This document shows, one piece after another, positions 36,230 through 46,908 of a stretch of 64,000 bases of DNA (positions are counted from its first letter, which is position 1; every line of letters begins with the position of its first letter). A program made the translations under genes and the position numbers. The notes below the pieces were generated by a model. It searched no databases and had not been told where the DNA came from. It saw only the letters and a list, made by a program, of their open reading frames with translations. The DNA is from Deltaproteobacteria bacterium (GTDB taxonomy: Bacteria; Desulfobacterota; Desulfomonilia; UBA1062): the NCBI GenBank assembly GCA_018433085.1, contig JAHDRW010000014.1, forward strand, positions 78,255 through 142,254, written 5' to 3'.

Positions 36230-37414
36230 CTATCGCTCCAGGGATTTCACCCCCGGGAGCTCGGCGCCGCCGAGCATCTCCAGGAAGGCACCACCCGCCG
36301 TGGAAACGAAGTCGATCTTGTCGGTCAGGCTGCTCTTGTGCAACGCCGCATCTGTATCACCTCCACCCACGATGGTCAATGCCTTTGAATTCGCAATTTT
36401 TTTCGTGATATCCATGGTTCCCTGGGAAAAGGGCTCCTGCTCGAAGACCCCCATGGGGCCGTTCCAGACGATCATGCTGCAGTTGTCGAGCGCCTCGGAG
36501 AACAGGGCAGCCGATGCAGGGCCGATATCGAGGCCCATGAGATCTCCGGGGATTTCCTGGATGGTCACGGTCACAGCATCCCGGCCGGACTTGGGATCCG
36601 GGGCGCAAACGCAGTCGACCGGCAGATAGAGCTTCACGCCCTTGCTGCGGGCCTTTTCCATGACGGACCGGGCGGTATCCACGAGCTCGTCCTCCACCAT
36701 GGATTTTCCGATCTCCTGGCCCAGCGCCTTGATGAAGGTGAAGGCCATCCCGCCTCCAATGATCACCTTGTCGACCTTCTCGATGAGGTTTTCCAGCACC
36801 TCCAGCTTGCCCGAGACCTTGGCCCCCCCGATCACGGCCGCATAAGGGCGCTTGGGGTCCTTCAGGGCCTTGTTGATGTACTCGACCTCTCTGAGCATCA
36901 GATAGCCCGCTGCGGTGTCCTTGATATAGTTGCAGATGCCCACATTGGATGCATGGGCGCGGTGGGCCGTGGCAAAGGCATCGTTGACAAAGCACTCACC
37001 CAACTCGGAAAGCTTCTTTGAGAACTCGGGGTCGTTTTTTTCCTCGCCGATGTGAAACCTCAGGTTTTCAAGCAGGATCACCTCGCCGGAAGAGAGGTTG
37101 CCGACCATTTTCTTCACCTCGTCTCCCACGCAGTCGGGCGCCATGTTGACGCTCGTCCCCAGAAACTCCGAGAGTCGGCGCGCCACGGGCAGCAGGCTCA
37201 TGGACTTGACCACCTTACCCTTGGGACGGCCCAGATGGGACATGAGAACGACCTTACCCCCCTGGTCCATGGCATACTGGATGGTGGGCAGGGCCTCCCG
37301 TATCCGGGAGTCGTCGGTGATAGCGCCCTCTTCGTCGAGGGGAACGTTGAAATCCACGCGAATGAGAACCTTTTTCGATTTCAAGTCCAGACCCTTGATG
37401 GACCGAATACCCAT
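36230..37414 (-). CDS. pgk: Phosphoglycerate kinase
   Basis: This 394-residue enzyme transfers the acyl phosphate of 1,3-bisphosphoglycerate to ADP. Signatures are VLIRVDFNVPLD (about 15-26), VVLMSHLGRPKG, ENLRFHIGEEKNDPEF, VNDAFATAHRAHAS, PYAAVIGGAKVSGKL and the nucleotide-binding WNGPMGVFE and IVGGGDTDAALHK. It is full length. It heads the pgk-tpiA-secG operon, with a promoter near 37551-37580. Confidence 0.97.
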   Translation of the reverse strand: MGIRSIKGLDLKSKKVLIRVDFNVPLDEEGAITDDSRIREALPTIQYAMDQGGKVVLMSHLGRPKGKVVKSMSLLPVARRLSEFLGTSVNMAPDCVGDEVKKMVGNLSSGEVILLENLRFHIGEEKNDPEFSKKLSELGECFVNDAFATAHRAHASNVGICNYIKDTAAGYLMLREVEYINKALKDPKRPYAAVIGGAKVSGKLEVLENLIEKVDKVIIGGGMAFTFIKALGQEIGKSMVEDELVDTARSVMEKARSKGVKLYLPVDCVCAPDPKSGRDAVTVTIQEIPGDLMGLDIGPASAALFSEALDNCSMIVWNGPMGVFEQEPFSQGTMDITKKIANSKALTIVGGGDTDAALHKSSLTDKIDFVSTAGGAFLEMLGGAELPGVKSLER

Positions 37415-37550
37415 AGTATGTGTCCTCCTTACCCTGGTATGTTCAGAATATGGAATGCTGCACGCTTAAAAAAGAAAGCCCGAGAAGACAGCGTATGTGT
37501 GCCGCAATCAGCCCCTTTACAAACAGCCCCGGATCCTTTTAAATAAGTGA

Positions 37551-37580
37551 TGTATATTATTAAGGTGTAAGATATGTCAA
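37551..37580 (-). promoter_or_regulatory. Candidate pgk operon promoter
   Basis: On the minus strand, TTGACA (37580-37575) and TATACA (37556-37551) with an 18 bp spacer lie about 135 bp upstream of pgk. The region is AT-rich relative to its surroundings and is shared with the divergent EcsC-like gene. Confidence 0.45.
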
Positions 37581-37592
37581 TGGGATTTCAAG

Positions 37593-38279
37593 ATGGCCGA
37601 TGACGGCAGCACAGGCTCTGAGATGCTGGATGCGCTGGGCGAACGTTTTCTTCTGCTCATCGGCAGCCTCATCAGCGGGAACCGGAAACGGGCGGCCGCG
37701 CTCGTCGAAGAGGCACGGCGCCGTGCCGGCGGCTCCCATCCCGGGATCATGTCCCAGACCCTCGTCGAGGAGATGGCCCAGGCCCAGGCCCTCAAGAACT
37801 CCCTTATCAACCTTCCGTCCGTGGTACCCGGGCTGGGCACCATCGTTTCCTTTTCCCTGGTGGGGGTCGAGAATTTCTATCTCCTGGACCAGTCGGTCAC
37901 CCTCGTTCTCGCCCTGTGCCTCATCCACGGAAAGGACATCGAAGACCGGGCGTCCATCGAGGACCTCACGGTGAAGGTCATCGGCGAGGTGTTCGGCGTA
38001 ACGAACCGGGAAACGGGGGAGGATTCCCGGTCAATCACCAGAGGGTATGTCTCCAGGCTGCTTCCCATAAAGTATTTCAACAGGGGCGTGGACCGGGGCA
38101 TGCGGAGGATCATCCGCCGGCTCGTGCCCATGAGAAGCAGCTCCCGCCTGCTCCCCGTGGGGATCGGCCTGGGCTCGTCCGCCGTGAGCGCCTACGACAC
38201 CATCGTAAACGTGGGCCAGGCGACACTGAGGCGTATGGCAAGGCTTCCGGACGCGCGTCCGGCGATCTCCGGCAGGTAG
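37593..38279 (+). CDS. Hypothetical protein with EcsC-like hydrophobic core
   Basis: This 228-residue protein has a helical N-terminus (LGERFLLLIGSLISGNRKRAA), a central hydrophobic block NLPSVVPGLGTIVSFSLVGVENFYLLDQSVTLVL that recalls EcsC/DUF697-type membrane-associated regions, and a basic C-terminus (MRRIIRRLVPMRSSSRLLPV). No catalytic motif is recognised. Start at 37593 lies close behind the divergent pgk promoter. Function unknown; membrane association is inferred. Confidence 0.6.
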   Translation: MADDGSTGSEMLDALGERFLLLIGSLISGNRKRAAALVEEARRRAGGSHPGIMSQTLVEEMAQAQALKNSLINLPSVVPGLGTIVSFSLVGVENFYLLDQSVTLVLALCLIHGKDIEDRASIEDLTVKVIGEVFGVTNRETGEDSRSITRGYVSRLLPIKYFNRGVDRGMRRIIRRLVPMRSSSRLLPVGIGLGSSAVSAYDTIVNVGQATLRRMARLPDARPAISGR

Positions 38280-38329
38280 GAATCAGGGGGCCTTCGCCTT
38301 GAAGGGACTAAAGAGAGAGCCTCCTGCGT

Positions 38330-38758
38330 TTACAGGCGGTAGATGTCCTTGTCCCAGAGCTTTACCCAGTTGCGCTTCAGCACATCGGTGGCAACCGGGG
38401 TGTTGTCAACCTCCAGGATCATGATGGGGTTCGACGCCCTGCCGATGTAGGGATACATGGTGATCACGTTGATCTTTGCATCCCTCAGCGGCTTGAGGAC
38501 GGCATTCATGCCGCCCGGATGATCCGGCATTTCCACGGCGAGCACGCCGCTTTCCTGAAACTCGAATTTCTCTGCAGACAGGGCGTTCTTCGCCTTTTTG
38601 GGGTCGTCCACCACGATGCAGATGGAGGAAACCTCGGTCGACTCCTGCCCCACCGAGATGGCCCTGATATTCACCCCGTGCTTGCCCAGTGTGTCGCTCA
38701 AGTTGGAGAGCTTGCCCGATACGTTTGCGGTCTCAAGACGAAACTGTTTGATTGCCAT
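38330..38758 (-). CDS. Tandem ACT domain protein
   Basis: This 142-residue protein consists of two ACT repeats: KQFRLETANVSGKLSNLSDTLGKHGVNIRAI (first) and AVEMPDHPGGMNAVLKPLRDAKINVITMYPYI (second). ACT domains bind amino acids. It is the last gene of the korDABC-ACT operon, 3 bp after korC, so it probably senses or channels an amino acid related to the 2-oxoacid oxidised. Confidence 0.88.
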   Translation of the reverse strand: MAIKQFRLETANVSGKLSNLSDTLGKHGVNIRAISVGQESTEVSSICIVVDDPKKAKNALSAEKFEFQESGVLAVEMPDHPGGMNAVLKPLRDAKINVITMYPYIGRASNPIMILEVDNTPVATDVLKRNWVKLWDKDIYRL

Positions 38759-38761
38759 GAC

Positions 38762-39307
38762 CTATGTCTCCCTCGAAAAATAATCGTACCCTGTTTTCAA
38801 GGCCTCGATGTTCTTGTCTTTGAAGCGGTTCTTTCCCTTTCCCAGGATTTCCCCCATGTTGTCGAGGAGAGTGGAGATCCTGACCAGGCGCGTGCAGCTC
38901 ACGAAGGCACCCAGCATGATCATGTTGGCATAGCGCTCGCCCACGGTCTTGATCGCGAGCTCGTTCACGGGGATGTCCACCACGTCGATATCCCCCCTCA
39001 CCGGCCTGGTCGTAACGATGCTGGTGTTGATGAACACCTCGCCTCCGGAGACGGTCTGGTTCTGAAGGCGCTGGAGAGAAAGATTGTCCATGATGACGAG
39101 ATAATCCGGAGAAGACGCCACCGGGGACGCGATCTCCTCGTCCGAAATGGCGATGGTGCACGAGGTGATGCCGCCGCGCATCTCTGCCCCATAGGAGGGC
39201 AGATAGGTGACGTGGTGCCCCTCGAGCATCGCCGCCCACGCGAAGGCCAGGCCGGAGAAGAGGATTCCCTGCCCTCCGATTCCGCTCATGATGGTTTTCT
39301 GAAGCAT
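38762..39307 (-). CDS. korC: 2-oxoacid:ferredoxin oxidoreductase, gamma subunit
   Basis: This 181-residue gamma subunit starts with the CoA-interacting GIGGQGILFSG and continues SYGAEMRGGITSCTIAISD, both standard for KorC/VorC. It has no Fe-S motif, as expected. It lies between the beta-subunit and ACT genes with spacings of 5 and 3 bp. Confidence 0.92.
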   Translation of the reverse strand: MLQKTIMSGIGGQGILFSGLAFAWAAMLEGHHVTYLPSYGAEMRGGITSCTIAISDEEIASPVASSPDYLVIMDNLSLQRLQNQTVSGGEVFINTSIVTTRPVRGDIDVVDIPVNELAIKTVGERYANMIMLGAFVSCTRLVRISTLLDNMGEILGKGKNRFKDKNIEALKTGYDYFSRET

Positions 39308-39312
39308 GTCGT

Positions 39313-40065
39313 CTATTTGTCCTTCTTTGTCGTGTTATCTTTCATGACCCCGATGGGGTACTCCTTTTCCATCTTTTCTTCCAGATAGACGAAGGCCTCC
39401 CGGGGGCTCATCTTCCAGTTGGTGGGGCACGGCGAAAGGATCTCCACGAGCGAGTAGCCTGTGCCCGCCATCTGGACCTCGAATGCCTTCCTGATGGCCT
39501 TTTTTGTCTCCCGGATCTTGGCAGGATCGGCCAGCGAGGTCCGGGTGACATAGGCGGCGCCGGGCAAAGTTGCGATGAGCTCGGTGATTTTCAGCGGATA
39601 TCCCTCCACCTCGTTTCTCCTGCCATAGGGGGAGGTGGTGGTCTTCTGCCCGAGCATGGTGGTGGGGGCCATCTGGCCTCCGGTCATGCCGTAGACCGCG
39701 TTGTTCACGAAGATGCTCGTGATCTTCTCGCCCCGGTTCGCTGCGTGCAGGGTCTCGGCGGTTCCGATCGCGGCCATGTCCCCATCGCCCTGGTAGGTGA
39801 AGATAAGCTTGTCGGGCTGTGCCCGCTTGATGCCGGTGGCCACGGCGCAGCCACGCCCGTGGGCGGATTCGCACGCGTCGAAGTCGAAATAGTTGTAGGC
39901 GAGCACCGCACAGCCGGCAGGAGGGATACAGATGATCTTGCCTCGGATGTCCATCTCGTCCACCACCTCGCAGACGAGCCGGTGGATGATCGAATGTCCG
40001 CAGCCCGGGCAGTAGTGGTTGGGCACCGGCTTCAAGGACTTGGGTCTGGTGTATATGGTCTTCAT
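39313..40065 (-). CDS. korB: 2-oxoacid:ferredoxin oxidoreductase, thiamine pyrophosphate-binding beta subunit
   Basis: This 250-residue subunit binds TPP. Visible are the N-terminal HYCPGCGHSIIHRL, the TPP/Mg motif YQGDGDMAAIGTAETLHAANRG followed by FVNNAVYGMTGGQMAPTT, and a C-terminal EILSPCPTNWKMSP. AAGGAG lies before the ATG, and the alpha-subunit stop is directly adjacent. Members act on 2-oxoglutarate or branched-chain keto acids; the exact substrate is undecided. Confidence 0.93.
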   Translation of the reverse strand: MKTIYTRPKSLKPVPNHYCPGCGHSIIHRLVCEVVDEMDIRGKIICIPPAGCAVLAYNYFDFDACESAHGRGCAVATGIKRAQPDKLIFTYQGDGDMAAIGTAETLHAANRGEKITSIFVNNAVYGMTGGQMAPTTMLGQKTTTSPYGRRNEVEGYPLKITELIATLPGAAYVTRTSLADPAKIRETKKAIRKAFEVQMAGTGYSLVEILSPCPTNWKMSPREAFVYLEEKMEKEYPIGVMKDNTTKKDK

Positions 40066-41127
40066 CTAGAGCTCCTTCTGCAGCCAGTACCGTTCGATGA
40101 TCCGGGCGATCTCCTGGGGAATGGGAACGACCCCGCCGGGGCGGCCGTAAAATTCGCAGGGAGCCCTGCCCTGGACTGCAAGGCGCACATCGTCGAGCAT
40201 CTGGCCGGTGCTCATCTCGAACACGAGGAAGAGCTTGGTCTTTTTTGCAAGGCTGCGGATCGCCTCTTCGGGGAACGGCCACAGCGTGATGGGACGAAGC
40301 AGGCCGACCTTCAGCCCCTCGCTCCTCACCCGTTTGACAGCGCCCTTGGCGATGCGCGCCGCTGTACCGTAGGCGATGATGGTCAGCTTCGCGTCGTCGG
40401 TCATGAACTCCTCCCACTGGGGGAGCTCATGTGACATGAGATCGTATTTCCGCTTGAGCTTCCAGTTGTGCTCCTCCATCTCCGCCGGGTCCAGGATCAG
40501 CGACTTGATGATCCTGGAGGGCCTGCCCTCTGCGCCGTCCAGTATGTAGTCCTTGGGAGGGATTTCCACCTTGGGCCGCTCGTTCAGGTAGATGGGCTCA
40601 ACGATCTGGCCCATCATGCCGTCTCCCAGGATCATGACCGGGGTGCGGTAGAGATCGGCCACGTCGAAGCTCTTCATGGTGATGTCGTAGAGTTCCTGCA
40701 CGGACGCCGGGGCATAGACGGGCATGCGGTAGTCGCCGTGGCCGCCTCCCCGCGTCGCCTGATAGTAGTCCCCCTGGCTCGGAGCGATATTCCCCAGGCC
40801 GGGCCCGCCCCGGTTGATGTTGATGATGACCGCCGGGAGCTCGAGTGCGGCCATGAACGAAAGCCCCTCCTGCTTCAGGCTGATGCCCGGCGAAGAGGAG
40901 CTGGTCATGGCTCGCATTCCGCTCGCGGCCGCGCCGAGCACCATGTTGATGGACGCGATCTCGCTCTCGCCCTGGAGGAATACCCCGCCCACCTCCTGCA
41001 TACGCCTGGACATATATTCCGGGACCTCGTTCTGCGGGGTGATGGGGTAGCCGAAGTAACACGTGCAGCCCGCACGGATCGCGGCCTCTCCAAGGGCGTC
41101 CGTGCCTTTCATGAGAATCTTCTTATC
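40066..41127 (-). CDS. korA: 2-oxoacid:ferredoxin oxidoreductase, alpha subunit (KorA/VorB type)
   Basis: This 353-residue subunit oxidatively decarboxylates 2-oxoacids to acyl-CoA. Motifs are ALGEAAIRAGCTCYFGYPITPQNE (about 10-33), FLQGESEIASINMVLGAAASG, and ININRGGPGLGNIAPSQGDYYQATRGGGHGD. I chose GTG at 41127, which overlaps the korD stop and has GAGGTG upstream, rather than the weak TTG at 41142. It is adjacent to korB and korD. Confidence 0.93.
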   Translation of the reverse strand, partial: DKKILMKGTDALGEAAIRAGCTCYFGYPITPQNEVPEYMSRRMQEVGGVFLQGESEIASINMVLGAAASGMRAMTSSSSPGISLKQEGLSFMAALELPAVIININRGGPGLGNIAPSQGDYYQATRGGGHGDYRMPVYAPASVQELYDITMKSFDVADLYRTPVMILGDGMMGQIVEPIYLNERPKVEIPPKDYILDGAEGRPSRIIKSLILDPAEMEEHNWKLKRKYDLMSHELPQWEEFMTDDAKLTIIAYGTAARIAKGAVKRVRSEGLKVGLLRPITLWPFPEEAIRSLAKKTKLFLVFEMSTGQMLDDVRLAVQGRAPCEFYGRPGGVVPIPQEIARIIERYWLQKEL

Positions 41128-41335
41128 CACGGTACACCTCAATGGCCGCTTCGGGGCACATGATCGCGCACAGGGCGCATCCCCTGCACGAATCTTTGGC
41201 GGGTTCGGCGGGATGGTATCCCTTTTCGTTCAAGCCCTCGGAGAGCCGGATGGCCTCATCGGGACAGACGGTAAGACACAGCTCGCAGGCCTTGCACAAT
41301 CCCTGGTTTATCGTGATCTTTCCTTTCGCTGCCAT
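41123..41335 (-). CDS. korD: 2-oxoacid:ferredoxin oxidoreductase, ferredoxin-like delta subunit
   Basis: This ferredoxin-like subunit of about 70 residues carries two [4Fe-4S] motifs, CKACELCLTVCP (about 13-24) and CRGCALCAIMCP, passing electrons from the TPP site to ferredoxin. The start at 41335 fits the domain; a longer reading to 41386 is not needed. It overlaps korA by 5 bp and heads the korDABC-ACT operon. Confidence 0.92.
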   Translation of the reverse strand: MAAKGKITINQGLCKACELCLTVCPDEAIRLSEGLNEKGYHPAEPAKDSCRGCALCAIMCPEAAIEVYRG

Positions 41336-41386
41336 ATCCCTTCTCACACACACTTTCCTTGAAGTTGGCTCATTGTTTAGCACCAA

Positions 41387-41638
41387 AACACCTCCCTGTA
41401 CAGAGTAGATTTTGCAGGGATAATTTCATGATGTTTCTCTCTGCCTTACAGTGAACTCATTCATGGAGAATTTGGTACAACGTTCACATGTTCACTCAAG
41501 ACGGAAAAGAATGCCATTGTATACGGGAGGTTGTACCCCCTTGTCCCTCACGTGTCAGCGAGCAGGTGCGAGATTGTGCCTTATATTTGCGTTCAGGTCT
41601 TCGCGGCTTGTGTGCAAATCATGTCGGGTCGTCAACCC
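41387..41638. other. AT-rich intergenic region upstream of the heat-shock cluster
   Basis: Lower in GC than its surroundings, with no convincing gene. It separates the divergent kor operon from the Hsp20 cluster. Confidence 0.5.
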
Positions 41639-41666
41639 CTTGAAATTTGCAGGACATGCCCTAATA
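41639..41666 (+). promoter_or_regulatory. Sigma32-like heat-shock promoter of the hsp20 operon
   Basis: CTTGAAA (41639-41645), a 13 bp spacer and CCCTAATA (41659-41666) closely follow the sigma32 consensus (CTTGAAA, 13-15 bp, CCCCATNT). It precedes the Hsp20 operon, exactly where heat control is expected. Confidence 0.75.
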
Positions 41667-41698
41667 AAGGGATAAAAAATGATCTGGAGGTGAGGGTC

Positions 41699-42136
41699 AT
41701 GGCAAGAATCGGCAGAATTGGCTGGAGTTGGGACCCGATTCAGGAAATGGAGCGGCTTGAACGGGACTGGAGCGATTTCTTCTCCGGTTCCGGCAGGCCG
41801 AGTGCCGTGAAGTACCCGCCGGTCAACGTTTTCACCGGTGAGGATGATGTGGTCATCACATCGGAGATCCCGGGTGTGAACCCGGAAGATGTGGACCTCA
41901 CCGTCACCGGTGACGTGCTGACCCTGAAGGGTACGAGGCGGCAGCAGGAACTCGGACAGGGTCAGGCCTGGCACCGCAGGGAGCGCGGGTACGGGGATTT
42001 TTATCGCACCATCCAGCTTCCATACAATGTAGACAGCTCCAAGGTGGAGGCGAATTACAGCAAGGGTATCCTGAGGATCTCCCTTCCCCGGGCCGAGGCG
42101 GACAAGGCTAGAAAGATCAGTGTCAAAACCGCATAA
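41699..42136 (+). CDS. Hsp20/alpha-crystallin small heat-shock protein
   Basis: This 145-residue ATP-independent holdase binds unfolding proteins. The alpha-crystallin domain (about 38-140) shows PPVNVFTGEDDVVITSEIPG, LTLKGTRRQ and the C-terminal strand YSKGILRISLPRAEADK with an IxI-like ISVKT tail. GGAGGTGA lies before ATG 41699; a longer reading to 41531 crosses the promoter. First of three tandem Hsp20 genes. Confidence 0.95.
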   Translation: MARIGRIGWSWDPIQEMERLERDWSDFFSGSGRPSAVKYPPVNVFTGEDDVVITSEIPGVNPEDVDLTVTGDVLTLKGTRRQQELGQGQAWHRRERGYGDFYRTIQLPYNVDSSKVEANYSKGILRISLPRAEADKARKISVKTA

Positions 42137-42151
42137 AAGGAGGTGAATGCC

Positions 42152-42562
42152 ATGGCAGAAGTAGAGAAGTCCCGCGAGGTCAAGAAGCAGGAAGCGGGCG
42201 GCGGTGTGGCGACCGAAAGGACACGGACCGGCAGGATCTACATGCCGAACGTCGATATCAGCGAGGACAGGGACAGTCTGACCCTGTATGCCGATCTTCC
42301 CGGTGCCGGTGACGAGGACGTGAGCGTGACCCTGGAAAACGACGTGCTCACCATCGAGGCCAAGGTTTCCTCGGTCAAGGTCGGTGATCACCGGCTCTCC
42401 TATGCGGAGTACGGGGTGGGCGATTACTTCCGGGCCTTCACCATCACCGAGCCGATCGACCGGGACCGGATCGAGGCGAAAATGAAGGACGGCGTGCTTC
42501 GGATCGTGCTGCCCAAAAAGGAAGAGGCAAAGCCGAAGCAGATCAAGATTCAAGCAGGATGA
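42152..42562 (+). CDS. Hsp20/alpha-crystallin small heat-shock protein
   Basis: This 136-residue Hsp20 has an N-terminal charged segment (EKSREVKKQE), the alpha-crystallin core MPNVDISEDRDSLTLYADLPG, LTIEAKVS, FTITEPIDRDRIEAKMKDGVLRIVLPKKEEAK and a KIQAG tail. AAAGGAGGTG precedes ATG 42152. It belongs to a different subgroup from its neighbours, lacking a hydrophobic N-terminal arm. Second gene of the operon, 15 bp after the first. Confidence 0.94.
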   Translation: MAEVEKSREVKKQEAGGGVATERTRTGRIYMPNVDISEDRDSLTLYADLPGAGDEDVSVTLENDVLTIEAKVSSVKVGDHRLSYAEYGVGDYFRAFTITEPIDRDRIEAKMKDGVLRIVLPKKEEAKPKQIKIQAG

Positions 42563-42596
42563 CGAGAAACAAAGACAAGGTAAAAGGAGGGAGACC

Positions 42597-43106
42597 ATGG
42601 CTATGAGATCGTTGACCCCCTGGAGATGGGGAAGGAGAAACATTCCTGCAGGCAGGGAGATGGAGACTCATCCGCTGGATATGTTCCAGCGCGAGATGAA
42701 CCGCCTGTTCGATGATTTCTTCAAGGGATTCGGGCTCAGGCCCTTCGGCGAGGAGATGGAAGCCGCGGTATCGTTTTACCCGCAGGTGGACATGACCGAG
42801 GACGAGAACTCCATATACGTCACCGCGGAGTTGCCCGGACTTGATGAAAAGGACATTGACATCAACCTGAGCAGGGATTCGCTCACCATCAAGGGTGAGA
42901 AGAAAGAAGAGAAAGAAGAGAAGGGCAAGGAATCCTACTATATGGAGCGTTCGTTCGGCGCGTTCTCGCGGGTGGTCCCGATCCCGGTGGATGTCAACCC
43001 GGACAAGGTGGAGGCCACCTTCAAAAAGGGCGTGCTGAACATCACCCTGCCCAAGGCTCAGAAAGAGAAGAAGGAGCAGAAAAAGATCGAGATCAAGGGG
43101 TCCTGA
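42597..43106 (+). CDS. Hsp20/alpha-crystallin small heat-shock protein
   Basis: This 169-residue Hsp20 has the N-terminal arm HPLDMFQREMNRLFDDFFKGF typical of class A bacterial sHSPs, the core PQVDMTEDENSIYVTAELPGL, LTIKGEKKEEKEEKGK, YMERSFGAFSRVVPIP and KKGVLNITLPKAQKEKK with the C-terminal IEIKG motif. GGAGGGAG precedes the ATG. It is the last gene before a strong terminator. Confidence 0.95.
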   Translation: MAMRSLTPWRWGRRNIPAGREMETHPLDMFQREMNRLFDDFFKGFGLRPFGEEMEAAVSFYPQVDMTEDENSIYVTAELPGLDEKDIDINLSRDSLTIKGEKKEEKEEKGKESYYMERSFGAFSRVVPIPVDVNPDKVEATFKKGVLNITLPKAQKEKKEQKKIEIKGS

Positions 43107-43135
43107 TCAGTCTGAATCTTGCTCGAGGTTCTTTC

Positions 43136-43165
43136 AAAAAGGGGCTTGGAAGAGCCCCTTTTTTA
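43136..43165 (+). terminator. Rho-independent terminator of the hsp20 operon
   Basis: AAAAAGGGGCT / AGCCCCTTTTTT forms a stem with a 6 nt loop TGGAAG and a run of T. It lies 30 bp past the third Hsp20 stop. Confidence 0.9.
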
Positions 43166-43348
43166 TTGAGGTATTATGGCGGGAGCATTGAAGCGCCGAC
43201 GAGAGCGGGCGATTGTGTGAAAGGCCGCCCGCACCGATGCCCTCCCGGCGACGACGGACGGCTCCAGTGGGGAAGTCCGGCGCATGCTTTCTTCTGCCGG
43301 ATATCTCGATTCCCGCCCCTTAAGTCACGGTAAATCCCTGAAGAGAGA

Positions 43349-43376
43349 CTTGAAATACAGGACCATGCCACCTACA
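43349..43376 (+). promoter_or_regulatory. Sigma32-like heat-shock promoter of clpB
   Basis: CTTGAAA (43349-43355), 12 bp, then CCACCTACA. The spacer TACAGGACCATG nearly repeats the spacer of the hsp20 promoter (TTTGCAGGACATG), including CAGGAC and ATGCC. It lies 44-71 bp upstream of clpB. Confidence 0.6.
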
Positions 43377-43419
43377 AGGATCATAGTCAGGCGAAAGACA
43401 CGAGGAGGAAAGACGATAC

Positions 43420-46053
<2,634 letters not shown>

Positions 46054-46075
46054 GCCTGCCGCCCGAGGCCCTCTC

Positions 46076-46828
46076 TCACCCGCGGTGCTTCTCGATGAAC
46101 GAATGCACCTTCAGCATATACTGACGGGCATGGCCCGAGACAAAGGCGTCGATATGTCCCACCCCGTCGAGGATCACGAGCTCCCTGGGTTCGCGGGCCA
46201 CCTCGTGCATTCTGATGGAGTGGGTATGGGGCACCACCGGGTCGTTTGTCCCGTGGATGAACAGCTTGGGCACCGGGCTCAAGCGAAGCGTGTCGAGCGC
46301 CGAGAACCCCTCTTCGGGGACCTCACAGCGGATCTGCGGGTAGGCCTCGGAGAAGAGGGCATGGAAGGAGTACAGCCCCGCCTCCAGGATCGCCCCCTTC
46401 AGGGAGGGGAAATCCGGCAGAACCCGGGCCAGGGTGTAGGCTCCCATGGACTGCCCGAATCCGAAGACGGCGGTCCCGAAGGTCTCGGGGTGCGCGAAGA
46501 CGTGGTGAAACACGGCCCGCGCATCGTCCTGGATCTGTCCGAGCGAGGGCTCGCCCCGTGATCTGCCGTATCCGCTGTAGTCGAAGGTGACGAGACGGTG
46601 GCCCATCTCGGGGAGAAACAGGGCCGCTGTGACGTGCGAGCTCATGTTCTCGGCATTGCCGTGCAGATGGACAATGGTGGCGGGTGTGCCAGAGGCGGTC
46701 CGGGGCTGTATGATCCAGCCGTGCAGCCTCTCCTCGATCATGAGCTCCTCTTTGACGAACCCGTGGTGCGACGGGTCCGAATAGGTGACGTGATCGGGGT
46801 AGAAGCAGTTCTCTTCTCTGATAATCAT
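46076..46828 (-). CDS. Alpha/beta hydrolase family protein
   Basis: This 250-residue soluble hydrolase of the ABHD13/YqkD-like group has the oxyanion strand HLHGNAENMSS, the strand VTFDYSGYGRSRGEPS, nucleophile elbow GFGQSMGAY (Ser near 127), acid site HGTNDPVVP (Asp near 197) and catalytic His in DGVGHIDAF. All triad residues are present. Substrate unknown. It converges on clpB and is divergent from the SAM hydrolase gene. Confidence 0.9.
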   Translation of the reverse strand: MIIREENCFYPDHVTYSDPSHHGFVKEELMIEERLHGWIIQPRTASGTPATIVHLHGNAENMSSHVTAALFLPEMGHRLVTFDYSGYGRSRGEPSLGQIQDDARAVFHHVFAHPETFGTAVFGFGQSMGAYTLARVLPDFPSLKGAILEAGLYSFHALFSEAYPQIRCEVPEEGFSALDTLRLSPVPKLFIHGTNDPVVPHTHSIRMHEVAREPRELVILDGVGHIDAFVSGHARQYMLKVHSFIEKHRG

Positions 46829-46908
46829 GACTTGTCTATAGGCGAGACCGGGCGTGGGCGCAAGGGATTCCTTGACATCCGCTTGTCAGGCGCGCATATG
46901 GTTTTTCT

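Noticed and set aside
41360..41420. TTTAGCACC resembling half of a CIRCE element
   Set aside because: Only one half-site is present and no GAGTGCTAA partner follows. The sigma32-like promoter explains heat control better.
41451..41675. A 74-codon open frame upstream of the hsp20 operon
   Set aside because: It crosses the sigma32-like promoter and has no ribosome site or family resemblance.
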